A DNA stretch of 22,853 nt from JAPXSY01 sp034003585 (GCA_034003585.1 JAVEYH010000055.1:1-22853), one strand, 5' to 3'; counted from the first letter of the stretch, positions 14,354 through 21,209 are shown. A program made the numbers and translations. Notes: generated from the sequence alone by a model not told the origin.

Positions 14354-15898
14354 TCATTCCTCCTTTTCCCGAATCACCTGGGCCTCGAACACGAGAAACG
14401 CGGCCCCCTCGCGCCAGGCGTCCGGCGGCAGGCCCGCCTTGCGGGAGAGATGCGTCAGCGTCTCCTCGATCCCCCAGCCCTGTTCCGGCGCGACCTGCGG
14501 CAGGAACACCGCGCTGCGGCCCGCCTTGCTCAACACCATGCCGTGCCGCCCGATCACAATCTCCCGCCACGATTTCACCGGTTTCGGTGAAGTGAGCATC
14601 GAGATCTCGATTTCGACCTCGTCCAGCTCCGCCGCGTCGAGGGCGTTGAACCGCGGATCGTGAAACGCCGCGTTCAACGCCTGCTCGCGCACCACTTTCC
14701 AGATTTCGCGCCGGGGCACGATCTCGCCGATGCAGCCCCGCAAGGCACCGTGTTTGTGCAGCGTCACAAAGCCTCCGCGCACCGCACACATCCCCTCGGT
14801 CAACTCCGGCGGCTCCGCAACGGCGGCGCGGCGCTCGCCGGTTTGCAGCGCCCGCGTCAGCGTGTCGCGCGCCAAGGCCAGCAGGCGGCCGCAATCCTCG
14901 CGGGGAATCGGACTGTCCGCCGCAAGCGGCGCCGCGCGTGGCGTGCCCGGGTCCCACCTGCCGCTCACCACCGCCCCCACATAACTCACCGATTGGCGGG
15001 TATCGCCCGTCATCCTGCCGGAGGTATCATATCCGGTGCGTTCCACCTGGGCCTCCTGCGGCAGCATGGCCAGCAGCAAGGCGAGCGGGTCGCGCCCGCA
15101 CACCGTGGCGCCCGTCTCGTCCAACCGTTTCAGGAACCCCTGCAGATCCTTTTGCGCGAACTGCTCGAAGATCCCCATATCCAACGTTTCGAGACTGTGA
15201 TCCACATCGCGCGTGAAGGGCACATAGCCGTAACTCGCGCCATAGTGCGTGAAATCGGAACTCGCCACCACCAGCGTCCCCTCGTCCAGCAGCGGCCGCA
15301 GCGCCGCCGCCGCGTCAAGCAGGCCGGCCGCGTCGAACTGACCGCAGACCATGCACACGACCGGCAGCTGTTTCGACAGGCACGCCTGAATGAGCGGCAG
15401 TTGGATCTGATCGCTGTGCTCCTGCGCGTGGGCCTCCGGGACATGCGTCACGAAAGGCAGGGCGCGAAGCCGTCGGAGGAACGCGGAATCCGCCGACAAC
15501 TCGCCGAGCGGCGTCGCGAAATGCGTCGCGTCCGGCACGCTGATCTGATTCCGCAGCGCGGCATAATGGCTCGGCCCCATCACCACCACCCGGCTCAGCC
15601 GGGACGGGTCAATGCGCAGATACACGCCCGCCGCCACACGCCCGGAATAACGGTATCCCGCATGCGGCACCACCGCCGCGCACACCGCTTTTTTGCGCAC
15701 GACCGTGATGTCCCTGCAGCATGCGGCGATCTCCTCCCGCAAGGCCCGTTCGCTGTCCTGATACCAGCGTCCCGCCAACGGCGAGACCATCACTTTTTTC
15801 GGCATCCCCGCCTCCTCCGGCACGGGGCTGCCGCGCTGGCATCCCGCGCCCGCGCACAACACCGCGCACAAACCTGACAGCATGCGTCGCATCCGCAT
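14354..15898 (-). CDS. AmmeMemoRadiSam system MEMO (B) - AMMECR1 (A) fusion with N-terminal export signal
   Basis: 514 residues from ATG 15898, which overlaps the stop of the preceding microgene (TGATG). The N-terminus is basic then hydrophobic and ends in cysteine (MRMRRMLSGLCAVLCAGAGC), fitting a lipoprotein or signal peptide with C20 as lipidation site, though the lipobox is weak. The MEMO domain (about 37-315) has the metal-site residues known in human MEMO1: H79 (PHAGY), H111 (GPSHY) and C267 (VCGRDPLALLL). The AMMECR1 domain (about 335-505) has the LRGCIG motif at 386-391. These two domains and a radical SAM enzyme recur together as the AmmeMemoRadiSam system, whose reaction is unknown to me. 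Export of the fusion would place it outside the cytoplasm, away from its radical SAM partner. Confidence 0.88.
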   Translation of the reverse strand: MRMRRMLSGLCAVLCAGAGCQRGSPVPEEAGMPKKVMVSPLAGRWYQDSERALREEIAACCRDITVVRKKAVCAAVVPHAGYRYSGRVAAGVYLRIDPSRLSRVVVMGPSHYAALRNQISVPDATHFATPLGELSADSAFLRRLRALPFVTHVPEAHAQEHSDQIQLPLIQACLSKQLPVVCMVCGQFDAAGLLDAAAALRPLLDEGTLVVASSDFTHYGASYGYVPFTRDVDHSLETLDMGIFEQFAQKDLQGFLKRLDETGATVCGRDPLALLLAMLPQEAQVERTGYDTSGRMTGDTRQSVSYVGAVVSGRWDPGTPRAAPLAADSPIPREDCGRLLALARDTLTRALQTGERRAAVAEPPELTEGMCAVRGGFVTLHKHGALRGCIGEIVPRREIWKVVREQALNAAFHDPRFNALDAAELDEVEIEISMLTSPKPVKSWREIVIGRHGMVLSKAGRSAVFLPQVAPEQGWGIEETLTHLSRKAGLPPDAWREGAAFLVFEAQVIREKEE

Positions 15899-16053
15899 CA
15901 CCCCGCCCATTTCGCCATGTGGCGGACCCGAGAGGCCCGCAACGGCTGGACGCGCACACCGCGTCCCCGGCACCCGCACCCCAGCGCGGCGACCGTACCG
16001 AACAAAAACTCCCGCCGCGCACACCGGGAACGCGCTTTTCCCGGGCGCGTCAC
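15898..16053 (-). CDS. 51-codon ORF with twin-arginine motif, between the radical SAM and MEMO-AMMECR1 genes
   Basis: A GTG at 16053 overlaps the radical SAM stop codon (GTGA), and the ORF's TGA overlaps the next ATG (TGATG). An in-frame ATG at 16083 would add ten residues. The product carries C-A-R-R-E-F-L-F-G at residues 11-19, a Tat-like motif, then a short hydrophobic stretch ending ALGCGC (a possible lipobox at C26). A basic tail follows, RGRGVRVQPLRASR and VRHMAKWAG. G/C-rich third positions fit coding better than the alternative frames here. I do not recognise a family. It could be a tiny exported protein, a substrate or leader peptide of the radical SAM enzyme, or a decayed gene remnant. 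Without the two overlaps I would not call it. Confidence 0.45.
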   Translation of the reverse strand: MTRPGKARSRCARREFLFGTVAALGCGCRGRGVRVQPLRASRVRHMAKWAG

Positions 16054-17042
16054 GACCAAACCCCGTACACCGTCCTCCCGCATGCGGGACAGGCCCCCTG
16101 CGGCGTCAGGCGGTTTTCCGTCACCACATACCGCTGCCGCCGCACCACCGTTTCGCCGCAGCCCGCGCAGCGGGTGTCCTCCCCCCCGGGCACCTCGGCG
16201 TTGCCGACATACACGTGCCGGAGTCCCGCGGCGCGCGCGCGGTCGCAGGCATGCCGCAGCGTCTCGATCGGCGTGGGAGGCAACCGCGTCATGCGGAAAC
16301 TCGGGAAAAACCGCGAGAAATGCGTGGGGGTCTCCGCGCCGACGTGGTCGCGGATCCACGCGCAGAGCGGGTCCAGAAACGCGTCGCTGTCATTGAGGGT
16401 CGGGATCAGGAGATTGGTGAGTTCGACATGCACGCCCGCCTCTTTCAGCAGCAGCACGCTCCGGAGCACCGGTTCCAGCGTGCCGTCGCACACCTTGCGG
16501 TAGAACTCGTCCTGAAAGGCCTTGATATCCACATTCGCGGCGTCCACGAACGGCGCCAGCGCGCGGAGCGGGGCCTCATTGATGTACCCGGCCGTGACCA
16601 GCACGTTCCGCAGTCCGGCATCCCGCGCGGCCCGGCAGCAGTCGCGGACATACTCGTAGCCCACCAGCGGCTCGTTATAGGTGTAGGCCACATGCGCGCA
16701 CCCCTGCCCGCGGGCGACTCCGGGCAGCGCCGCGGGCTGGAGTTCATACGCGGGCATGGTCTCGGGATCACCCTGGGACAACTCCGCGTTCTGACAGTTT
16801 TTACAGTGGAGATTGCATCCGACCGCACCCAGCGAAAGGATCGGCGCGCCCGGGAAGAAGTGGAACAGCGGTTTTTTCTCCATGGGATCGACATGCACGG
16901 CGTTCGGACGCCCGTAGGTCACCGCCCGCAAGACCCCGTCCGCATTGATCCGGACACGGCACTCCCCGCTGTGTCCGGGAGGAATCGCACAATTCTTCGG
17001 GCACAGGCCGCATCGTACACGCTGTTGGGTCCACTCTGCCAT
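16050..17042 (-). CDS. AmmeMemoRadiSam system radical SAM enzyme
   Basis: 330 residues from ATG 17042; the open frame extends to 17105 but the family start (a Cys-rich CGLCPKNC block at 11-18) follows the chosen Met. The radical SAM cysteines are C76-N-L-H-C80-K-N-C83 (CX3CX2C), which ligate the [4Fe-4S] cluster that cleaves S-adenosylmethionine. The blocks PNAVHVDPMEKKPLFHFFPG and VAYTYNEPLVGYEY are typical of the PflA-like AmmeMemoRadiSam branch. The C-terminus has a zinc-ribbon-like pair, CAGC and CPAC. No export signal is seen, so it should be cytoplasmic. It is the first gene of the operon; its substrate is unknown. Confidence 0.9.
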   Translation of the reverse strand: MAEWTQQRVRCGLCPKNCAIPPGHSGECRVRINADGVLRAVTYGRPNAVHVDPMEKKPLFHFFPGAPILSLGAVGCNLHCKNCQNAELSQGDPETMPAYELQPAALPGVARGQGCAHVAYTYNEPLVGYEYVRDCCRAARDAGLRNVLVTAGYINEAPLRALAPFVDAANVDIKAFQDEFYRKVCDGTLEPVLRSVLLLKEAGVHVELTNLLIPTLNDSDAFLDPLCAWIRDHVGAETPTHFSRFFPSFRMTRLPPTPIETLRHACDRARAAGLRHVYVGNAEVPGGEDTRCAGCGETVVRRQRYVVTENRLTPQGACPACGRTVYGVWS

Positions 17043-17066
17043 CACGCCCCCGGGGTTGCGTGAAGA

Positions 17067-17095
17067 AGGATATCTGATCTCCGCGAAAAAGTGAA
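17067..17095 (-). promoter_or_regulatory. Promoter candidate for the nine-gene minus-strand operon
   Basis: On the minus strand TTCACT (17090-17095) and TATCCT (17067-17072) are separated by 17 bases. Transcription would start near 17060, about 18 bases before the radical SAM start codon. It is the best pair in the 102-base gap after the SH3 gene. Confidence 0.4.
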
Positions 17096-17144
17096 GCGCC
17101 CGCATCCGCAGCCGTTCTCTTTTTCGGCCTCAAAAAAAGGGCGC

Positions 17145-18068
17145 TCACAAGGCCGGAGCGGAAACCGCATCCTCCGGACGCGGGATTTCCAGTCGGACCC
17201 GGGTCGGAATCAGCACCGGCAGTGCGGACCCGTTGACGTGCCACTCCGTCCCCGCAATCGAAACAGCGGCCCCGATATGCGGGCCGTACGTGGCGACCGG
17301 AAGAATCAGATGGCAAACCGGAGCCATCTCCCCCCCGGCCTCGCGTTGCCCCACCAGACAGAACGGCGTCGAAACGCTTCCCACGCCACCCCAATCAAGA
17401 ATCCCGCGCCGTTCGGTCGGACGCCCCTGCTCCCGCGCCTCATCCAACACGAATGCGCTGAGCTCAGACGGAACGGGGGGCAGAATACGTTCCGCAACCG
17501 GCGGGGGGACGGGGGAAGAAATCCCCGACACCTCCTCCGCAGGCTCCTCCCCTTCTAAAACGGAGTCCTCCGGCGTATCCGCGACGTCCGGCTCCTTCTC
17601 CGGCGCGGGAAGGGCCAGCGGCTCCACATCGCCGCGCGCCATCCAAAAGGACTGTTGTGCGGGCGGCGCGATTCGGAGCCAGTCGCCGTACGTGCCGCGG
17701 ACCGTCACGGGGTCACCCCGGCCCAGTTGCGCCACCACCGGAAAGGCCTGCCCCGGTCCGGTCCGGACCTGGCTCTTGTCCGCGGTCACATGACCGTCCC
17801 GCACCAGCTCCCGGTAGACCCATAACGCGAGGGCAGGGGGCGCCGTTACCCGCACCCACTCCTGCCCGTCGGCCAACGCCCCGAACAGCTCCACCTCCGC
17901 GCCGGCCGGCAGCCACAACACCGTTTCCCGCGTCTGATTCGTCGCGGTGCAGACCGGCGCGCGGCCTTCGATGACCCGCATCCGGATCGGCATGCCCGAC
18001 GCGACAGCCGATCCGGCCGCCGCCAACAGGATCAGGCCGATCCGAACCGTGAGGTTTCCCGCAGACAT
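17145..18068 (-). CDS. Exported protein with bacterial SH3-like domains
   Basis: 307 residues from ATG 18068, with AGGGGAGGAG directly upstream. A signal peptide is likely at residues 1-25 (VRIGLILLAAAGSAVASG). Two SH3b-like units follow: a weaker one around LPAGAEVELFGALADGQEWV with WVYRELV, and a clear one beginning VTADKSQVRTGPG, running through GRGDPVTVRGTYGDWLRI, and ending FWMARGDVEPL. A Glu/Pro-rich linker then leads to a C-terminal domain with two Cys and many beta-type residues that I do not recognise. SH3b domains in bacteria often bind cell-wall peptides or mediate extracellular protein contacts. The gene stands between the small basic protein gene (117 bases upstream) and the AmmeMemoRadiSam operon (same strand). 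Confidence 0.75.
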   Translation of the reverse strand: MSAGNLTVRIGLILLAAAGSAVASGMPIRMRVIEGRAPVCTATNQTRETVLWLPAGAEVELFGALADGQEWVRVTAPPALALWVYRELVRDGHVTADKSQVRTGPGQAFPVVAQLGRGDPVTVRGTYGDWLRIAPPAQQSFWMARGDVEPLALPAPEKEPDVADTPEDSVLEGEEPAEEVSGISSPVPPPVAERILPPVPSELSAFVLDEAREQGRPTERRGILDWGGVGSVSTPFCLVGQREAGGEMAPVCHLILPVATYGPHIGAAVSIAGTEWHVNGSALPVLIPTRVRLEIPRPEDAVSAPAL

Positions 18069-18185
18069 CTCCTCCCCTCCCCATGCCGCATGCATCCGAA
18101 ACGGAAAAACCGCAGGCGCTCTGCCCGGCAACGCGGGCCGCGCATGCGGCGAAAACCGACACGGAAAAAACGTCAACCGGTGAGG

Positions 18186-18341
18186 CTACACATCCGGCTT
18201 GGTCTTGCGTAACCCCAAGCCCCGATCCCCGTCTTTCCACTGGCCACGCTTTTTGAGCAGATTCACGCGTTCGAAACGCTTCAACACGTTCCGTTTCACG
18301 GTAATCTTGCTCGAACCCTTTAAGCTGGTATGCTGACTCAT
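18186..18341 (-). CDS. Verrucomicrobia-type small basic protein
   Basis: 51 residues from ATG 18341, with a strong ribosome site (GGAGGAGAGG) upstream. The sequence runs MSQHTSLKGSSKITVKRNVL, then KRFERVNLLKKRGQWKDGDR and GLGLRKTKPDV. I recognise it as the conserved 'small basic protein' of Verrucomicrobiota and related PVC bacteria (TIGR04137-like, from memory). The KRNVLKRFERV and LLKKRGQW blocks are the hallmark. With about a third Lys/Arg it probably binds nucleic acid or ribosomes, but its role is not known to me. It is monocistronic by appearance: promoter at 18396-18423, with 117 bases to the next gene. It is the best lineage marker in the window. Confidence 0.88.
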   Translation of the reverse strand: MSQHTSLKGSSKITVKRNVLKRFERVNLLKKRGQWKDGDRGLGLRKTKPDV

Positions 18342-18390
18342 GACTGCTTCCTCTCCTCCGAACGAACGCCTTCTCTGACAGGCAGTAAAA

Positions 18391-18423
18391 GATCTACAAT
18401 ACCAAAAAGGGGATGTAGATCAA
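18391..18423 (-). promoter_or_regulatory. Promoter of the small basic protein gene, straddled by an 8-bp inverted repeat
   Basis: On the minus strand TTGATC (18418-18423) and TATTGT (18396-18401) lie 16 bases apart, giving a start near 18389. The arms GATCTACA (18391-18398) and TGTAGATC (18414-18421) form a perfect inverted repeat. One arm overlaps the -35 box and the other overlaps the -10 box. This suggests an operator for a dimeric regulator; the alternative is a hairpin at the end of the oxidoreductase transcript. Confidence 0.45.
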
Positions 18424-18438
18424 CCGCAAAAAGCCGGA

Positions 18439-19833
18439 TCAAACCGACCAGCCGCCACGGTACCCTCCCTCGCGGCTGAGCCAGGACGGATTTCCCGAAC
18501 CGGACGCGAAGGTGTTCCGGACCGGATCCCAGCCGAAACTCGCGTCGCGCATGTACGACAGATTGCACAGATGACAGAGGATCGCGGCGCGCCCGCCGAC
18601 ATCCTCATTGGAACACGCGCGCTGGCGCGACTTCGCGCAGGTCACGAAGTCGGCGGGGTGCCCTCCCTTGGTCCGGTACAACTGCACCTTGTACGTGCTG
18701 TCCGTCAGAAAGGCTTTGCGGGCTTTCATCAGCGCGCCTTCGAGCGAACCGCCATCCTCCTTTTTGGTGAAGCGGCTGATCAGCTCCTTGTCGCGCGTCA
18801 TCTCAAATTTGCCGCGGTTCACCGAAACGGTGCCTTCGGTGCCGTGGAAGACTGTGCCGAAGACAGGCACCGGTTTGTGTTGGACCGTCACGCCGTTGGC
18901 GAACCGCAGCACCACACCGGATTGCGCGCGGCCGCCCAGCACCGCGTTGGCCTTATCCTTCTCCGTGCGTTCCGCCCGGATGACCTCAACCGGTCCGCCC
19001 GCATCCATGCCCAACCCCCATTGCGCGATATCGAGATGGTGCGCGCCCCAGTCGCCGCACATCCCGGACCCGAACAGGTCGTCCATGCGCCAGACCATGG
19101 GATAAAAATTGTGGATCCCACGCGGCGACAGCTTGTCGTTGTATTTGACGAGCGGCGCGCCGCCGCACCACAGATCCCAGTCCAATCCCGGCTCCATCGG
19201 GATCTCCTCCTGCGGGTCGGCATGCGGCCGGGACGGGCCGCCGAAGCTGCACTCGACATGCGTGACCTTGCCGATGCAGCCGTTGCGCACCAGCTCGGCG
19301 GCCGTGTAAAACTCGAACCCGGAACGCTGCATCGCGCCGGTCTGGAGAATCCGGTTGTACCGTTTGGCCGCCGCCATGACCGCCACCGCCTCGCTGATGG
19401 AGTACGTCAGCGGCTTCTCGCAATACACATCCTTGCCCGAACGCATGGCCTCGATGGTGATGTAGGCGTGCCAGTGGTCCGGCGTGGCGACGCAGACGAG
19501 ATCAATGTCCTTGCGCGCGAGCACCTCCCGGAAGTCGTTATACGCCTTGCAGTTGCCGGGCACCCCCTTTTCGGGATGCTCTTTGTAAAACGCGTCCACC
19601 TTGACTCGCGCGTCCTCGCGGCGCGTCGCATCGACATCGCACACCGCCAACACGTTCACGTCCTGGTGCAGGAAATTCTTCAGGAGGCCGCGCGACTGGA
19701 TCCCCATGCCGATGAAGGCCATGCCGGGCTTGTCGTTGGGCTTCACCGCATCGGCCCAGATCCGCGCCGGCAACAAAAAAGGGGCGCCCGCGAATGTCGC
19801 CCGTTTGAGAAAACTTCTGCGTGATGCCGTCAT
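18439..19833 (-). CDS. Tat-exported Gfo/Idh/MocA-family oxidoreductase
   Basis: 464 residues from ATG 19833, preceded by AAGGGGGGAAGG; a GTG at 19857 precedes that ribosome site and is less likely. The twin-arginine signal is SRRSFLKR (residues 4-11), with a hydrophobic stretch to about 27 (FAGAPFLLPARIWA). The nucleotide-binding loop is GMGIQSRG (42-49), and the catalytic-Lys motif is C138-E139-K140-P141. The later half has the long alpha/beta domain with DWGAHHLD, typical of the large Planctomycete/Verrucomicrobia group. It probably uses NAD(P) in sugar or polyol oxidation in the periplasm; the substrate is unknown. It is not closely similar to the protein at 2551-3924 beyond family motifs. 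Its neighbour upstream is the decayed esterase cluster. Confidence 0.88.
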   Translation of the reverse strand: MTASRRSFLKRATFAGAPFLLPARIWADAVKPNDKPGMAFIGMGIQSRGLLKNFLHQDVNVLAVCDVDATRREDARVKVDAFYKEHPEKGVPGNCKAYNDFREVLARKDIDLVCVATPDHWHAYITIEAMRSGKDVYCEKPLTYSISEAVAVMAAAKRYNRILQTGAMQRSGFEFYTAAELVRNGCIGKVTHVECSFGGPSRPHADPQEEIPMEPGLDWDLWCGGAPLVKYNDKLSPRGIHNFYPMVWRMDDLFGSGMCGDWGAHHLDIAQWGLGMDAGGPVEVIRAERTEKDKANAVLGGRAQSGVVLRFANGVTVQHKPVPVFGTVFHGTEGTVSVNRGKFEMTRDKELISRFTKKEDGGSLEGALMKARKAFLTDSTYKVQLYRTKGGHPADFVTCAKSRQRACSNEDVGGRAAILCHLCNLSYMRDASFGWDPVRNTFASGSGNPSWLSREGGYRGGWSV

Positions 19834-19883
19834 CCTTCCCCCCTTGTTTTGATTCACGTTGTTTCCGCAAAAAGTGTGAAAAG

Positions 19884-19911
19884 ATTATCATGCGCGCCTG
19901 CGGGAAGGCAA
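19884..19911 (-). promoter_or_regulatory. Promoter of the second Gfo/Idh gene
   Basis: On the minus strand TTGCCT (19906-19911) and GATAAT (19884-19889) are 16 bases apart. Transcription would begin near 19877, about 44 bases before the ATG at 19833. Confidence 0.45.
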
Positions 19912-19998
19912 GCGGGTTTCCGCGCGACCGCGCGTGAAACGCCCGCCCGAAGCCTTGACGTGCTCGTTGTGCCATGTTGTCGACGTGCCCACTGCGCA

Positions 19999-20106
19999 CT
20001 ACGAGGCCTGTACGTCGCGCACTTGGCAGGGATCCACCGCGAAAACCGCGCACCCGCCGAGAAACATTGCCGCCGACGCACAACATGCACTTGCTTTGCT
20101 GTTCAT
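19999..20106 (-). pseudogene. 35-residue truncated ORF with signal peptide, probable gene remnant
   Basis: ATG 20106 lies 3 bases after the esterase stop codon and has a strong ribosome site (AAAGGAGAGG) embedded in the esterase's last codons. The peptide starts MNSKASACCASAAMFLGGCA, which reads as a signal or lipoprotein leader (L-G-G-C), and continues VFAVDPCQVRDVQAS before a stop at 19999. No continuing domain is recognised in other frames down to the next promoter. It therefore looks like the beginning of a lost exported protein rather than a complete gene. A functional small secreted peptide cannot be excluded. Confidence 0.4.
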
Positions 20107-20109
20107 CGA

Positions 20110-20895
20110 TCACCTCTCCTTTGCCATTCTTTTGTCTGGACACCACCCGTTCCGGTCCGCGAAATCGAGAAAACGCCGCCAGTCCGCTGCCGTGAGCTGA
20201 TGTTTGCCGGTGCGCAGATGGTACCCGATGCAGCCGGTGTGGTCGACGGTGTCAGGACGCGGATAGGCCGTGAGGGTAAGCCCGCTGAGTCCGTACGCCG
20301 TCCACAGTTCGCCGGCCCGGCGCGCCGCCTCAAATTCGCCCTGGGGGCCCGCCCCCTTGTCCTGGGAGGCGCTCGCGACGTAGGCGAGGCGCGGTGCGAT
20401 GAGCCGCAACAGATCATCCGCGTCGTGCTCGAGCACGGTCTCGCGGCCATCGAGCTTGAGGAAATTGGGGCAGAAGAAGTTCCAGCTCCCCACTTTTTTG
20501 AAGATCGCCACCTGCTCCGAACCCGGCGTCGCCGATTCGTTCAGGTGCGCGCCGCCCGTGCCGGAATTGTTCGAAACCCCCATCGCAATACGCGGGTCGC
20601 AGGCTGTCGCCCATAGCGCTGTCTTCCCGCCGCGGCTATGGCCAACGACCGCCACGCGAGTCTTGTCGAGCTCGGGACGCGTCTCGATCCAATCGACGAC
20701 ACGCGAAAAGCCCCACGCCCACGCGGCGACGCGTCCCCAGCCGTCCGGCTTGTCCCACCCGCCGTATTCCTTGAAAACGCCGTCGATGCGATTCGGATCG
20801 TCCACATCACGATCCGGGGCGGGCCGCTTCCCATTGGGCGATGCGGAGGGTATTCGTCCCCGCCGAAACGGAGGCCGACGCGGCTGCCGCGACAA
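20110..20895 (-). pseudogene. CE15-like glucuronoyl esterase, C-terminal part only
   Basis: From about base 20810 downward the translation matches bacterial CE15/acetylxylan-esterase-like alpha/beta hydrolases. It shows DGWGRVAAWAWGFSR, then the nucleophile elbow GHSRGGKTALW (Ser87 of this frame), VSNNSGTGGA, and near the end GYHLRTGKHQLTAADW, holding the likely catalytic His232. Members cut the ester between glucuronic acid in xylan and lignin alcohols. About 150 residues that should precede this part are missing, and the first 28 residues of the frame are Arg/Pro-rich and read like an out-of-frame segment. An upstream ORF with a good ribosome site (20807-20992) overlaps it in another frame. 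I conclude that this is a truncated, frameshifted gene. Expression from an internal start is possible, but the hydrolase core would be incomplete. Confidence 0.6.
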
Positions 20896-20992
20896 CCGCC
20901 GTTGCCAGTGCTTGTATGGTCGTCTCGTAAACGTTGCCCCTCCGCGCGGGCATGGTCGCGATGATCCTCGACGTCAGCTCAGCAAGCCACAT
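20807..20992 (-). pseudogene. 61-residue leader ORF overlapping the esterase remnant
   Basis: ATG 20992 has a strong ribosome site (AAGGGGGGAG). The translation has an Ala/Val-rich hydrophobic stretch (ALATAVVAAAASASVSA), then GTNTLRIAQWEAARPGS and a stop. The GTNTLRI part faintly resembles carbohydrate-binding module strands, but too weakly to name. Skipping one C in the C4 run (G4 on the plus strand, 20816-20819) would join this frame to the esterase frame at DRDVDDPNRIDG. The ORF is therefore probably the broken 5' end of the same transcription unit. Confidence 0.35.
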
Positions 20993-21030
20993 GGCTCCCC
21001 CCTTGTTATAAATGCGAGCATAATAATCAT

Positions 21031-21060
21031 AAAAAAGAGTCCCATGCGACCATTAACTCT
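21031..21060 (-). terminator. Candidate rho-independent terminator after the EttA-type gene
   Basis: On the minus strand AGAGT (21056-21060) pairs with ACTCT (21036-21040), with an inner ATG/CAT pairing, followed directly by a run of six T. The stem is short. It lies about 150 bases after the stop codon at 21210, in an AT-rich island. Confidence 0.35.
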
Positions 21061-21101
21061 CATCAAAATCCCTTAAAAAAAATGGGGAACGCAGTGTTGT
21101 A

Positions 21102-21125
21102 GCGGGCGGGGACGCCCGCGCTCCC
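21102..21125 (-). repeat. REP-like 24-nt palindromic element, copy 2
   Basis: Exact reverse complement of 4906-4929, with the same internal GCGGGCG/CGCCCGC hairpin. It lies in the 217-base intergenic region downstream of the EttA-type gene. Confidence 0.65.
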
Positions 21126-21140
21126 GACTCGCCTCCCCCC

Positions 21141-21185
21141 TCTTCCTTATTCCTTCATCCCTCTTCCTTCTTCCTTATTCCTTCA
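21141..21185 (+). repeat. Pyrimidine-rich direct repeat, 28-base period
   Basis: TCTTCCTTATTCCTTCA occurs exactly at 21141-21157 and 21169-21185, within a longer CT-rich tract from about 21121 to 21198. It lies directly beside the REP-like copy. Low-complexity expansion is the simplest explanation. Confidence 0.6.
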
Positions 21186-21209
21186 CCCTTCCTCCCTGCC
21201 GTTTCCGCG

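Noticed and set aside
14660..15877. 405-codon plus-strand open frame opposite MEMO-AMMECR1
   Set aside because: His/Arg/Gln-rich shadow without recognisable domains; the sense frame has intact MEMO and AMMECR1 motifs.
18571..19824. 417-codon plus-strand open frame opposite the second oxidoreductase
   Set aside because: Antisense shadow; composition typical of reverse-strand reading in GC-rich genes.
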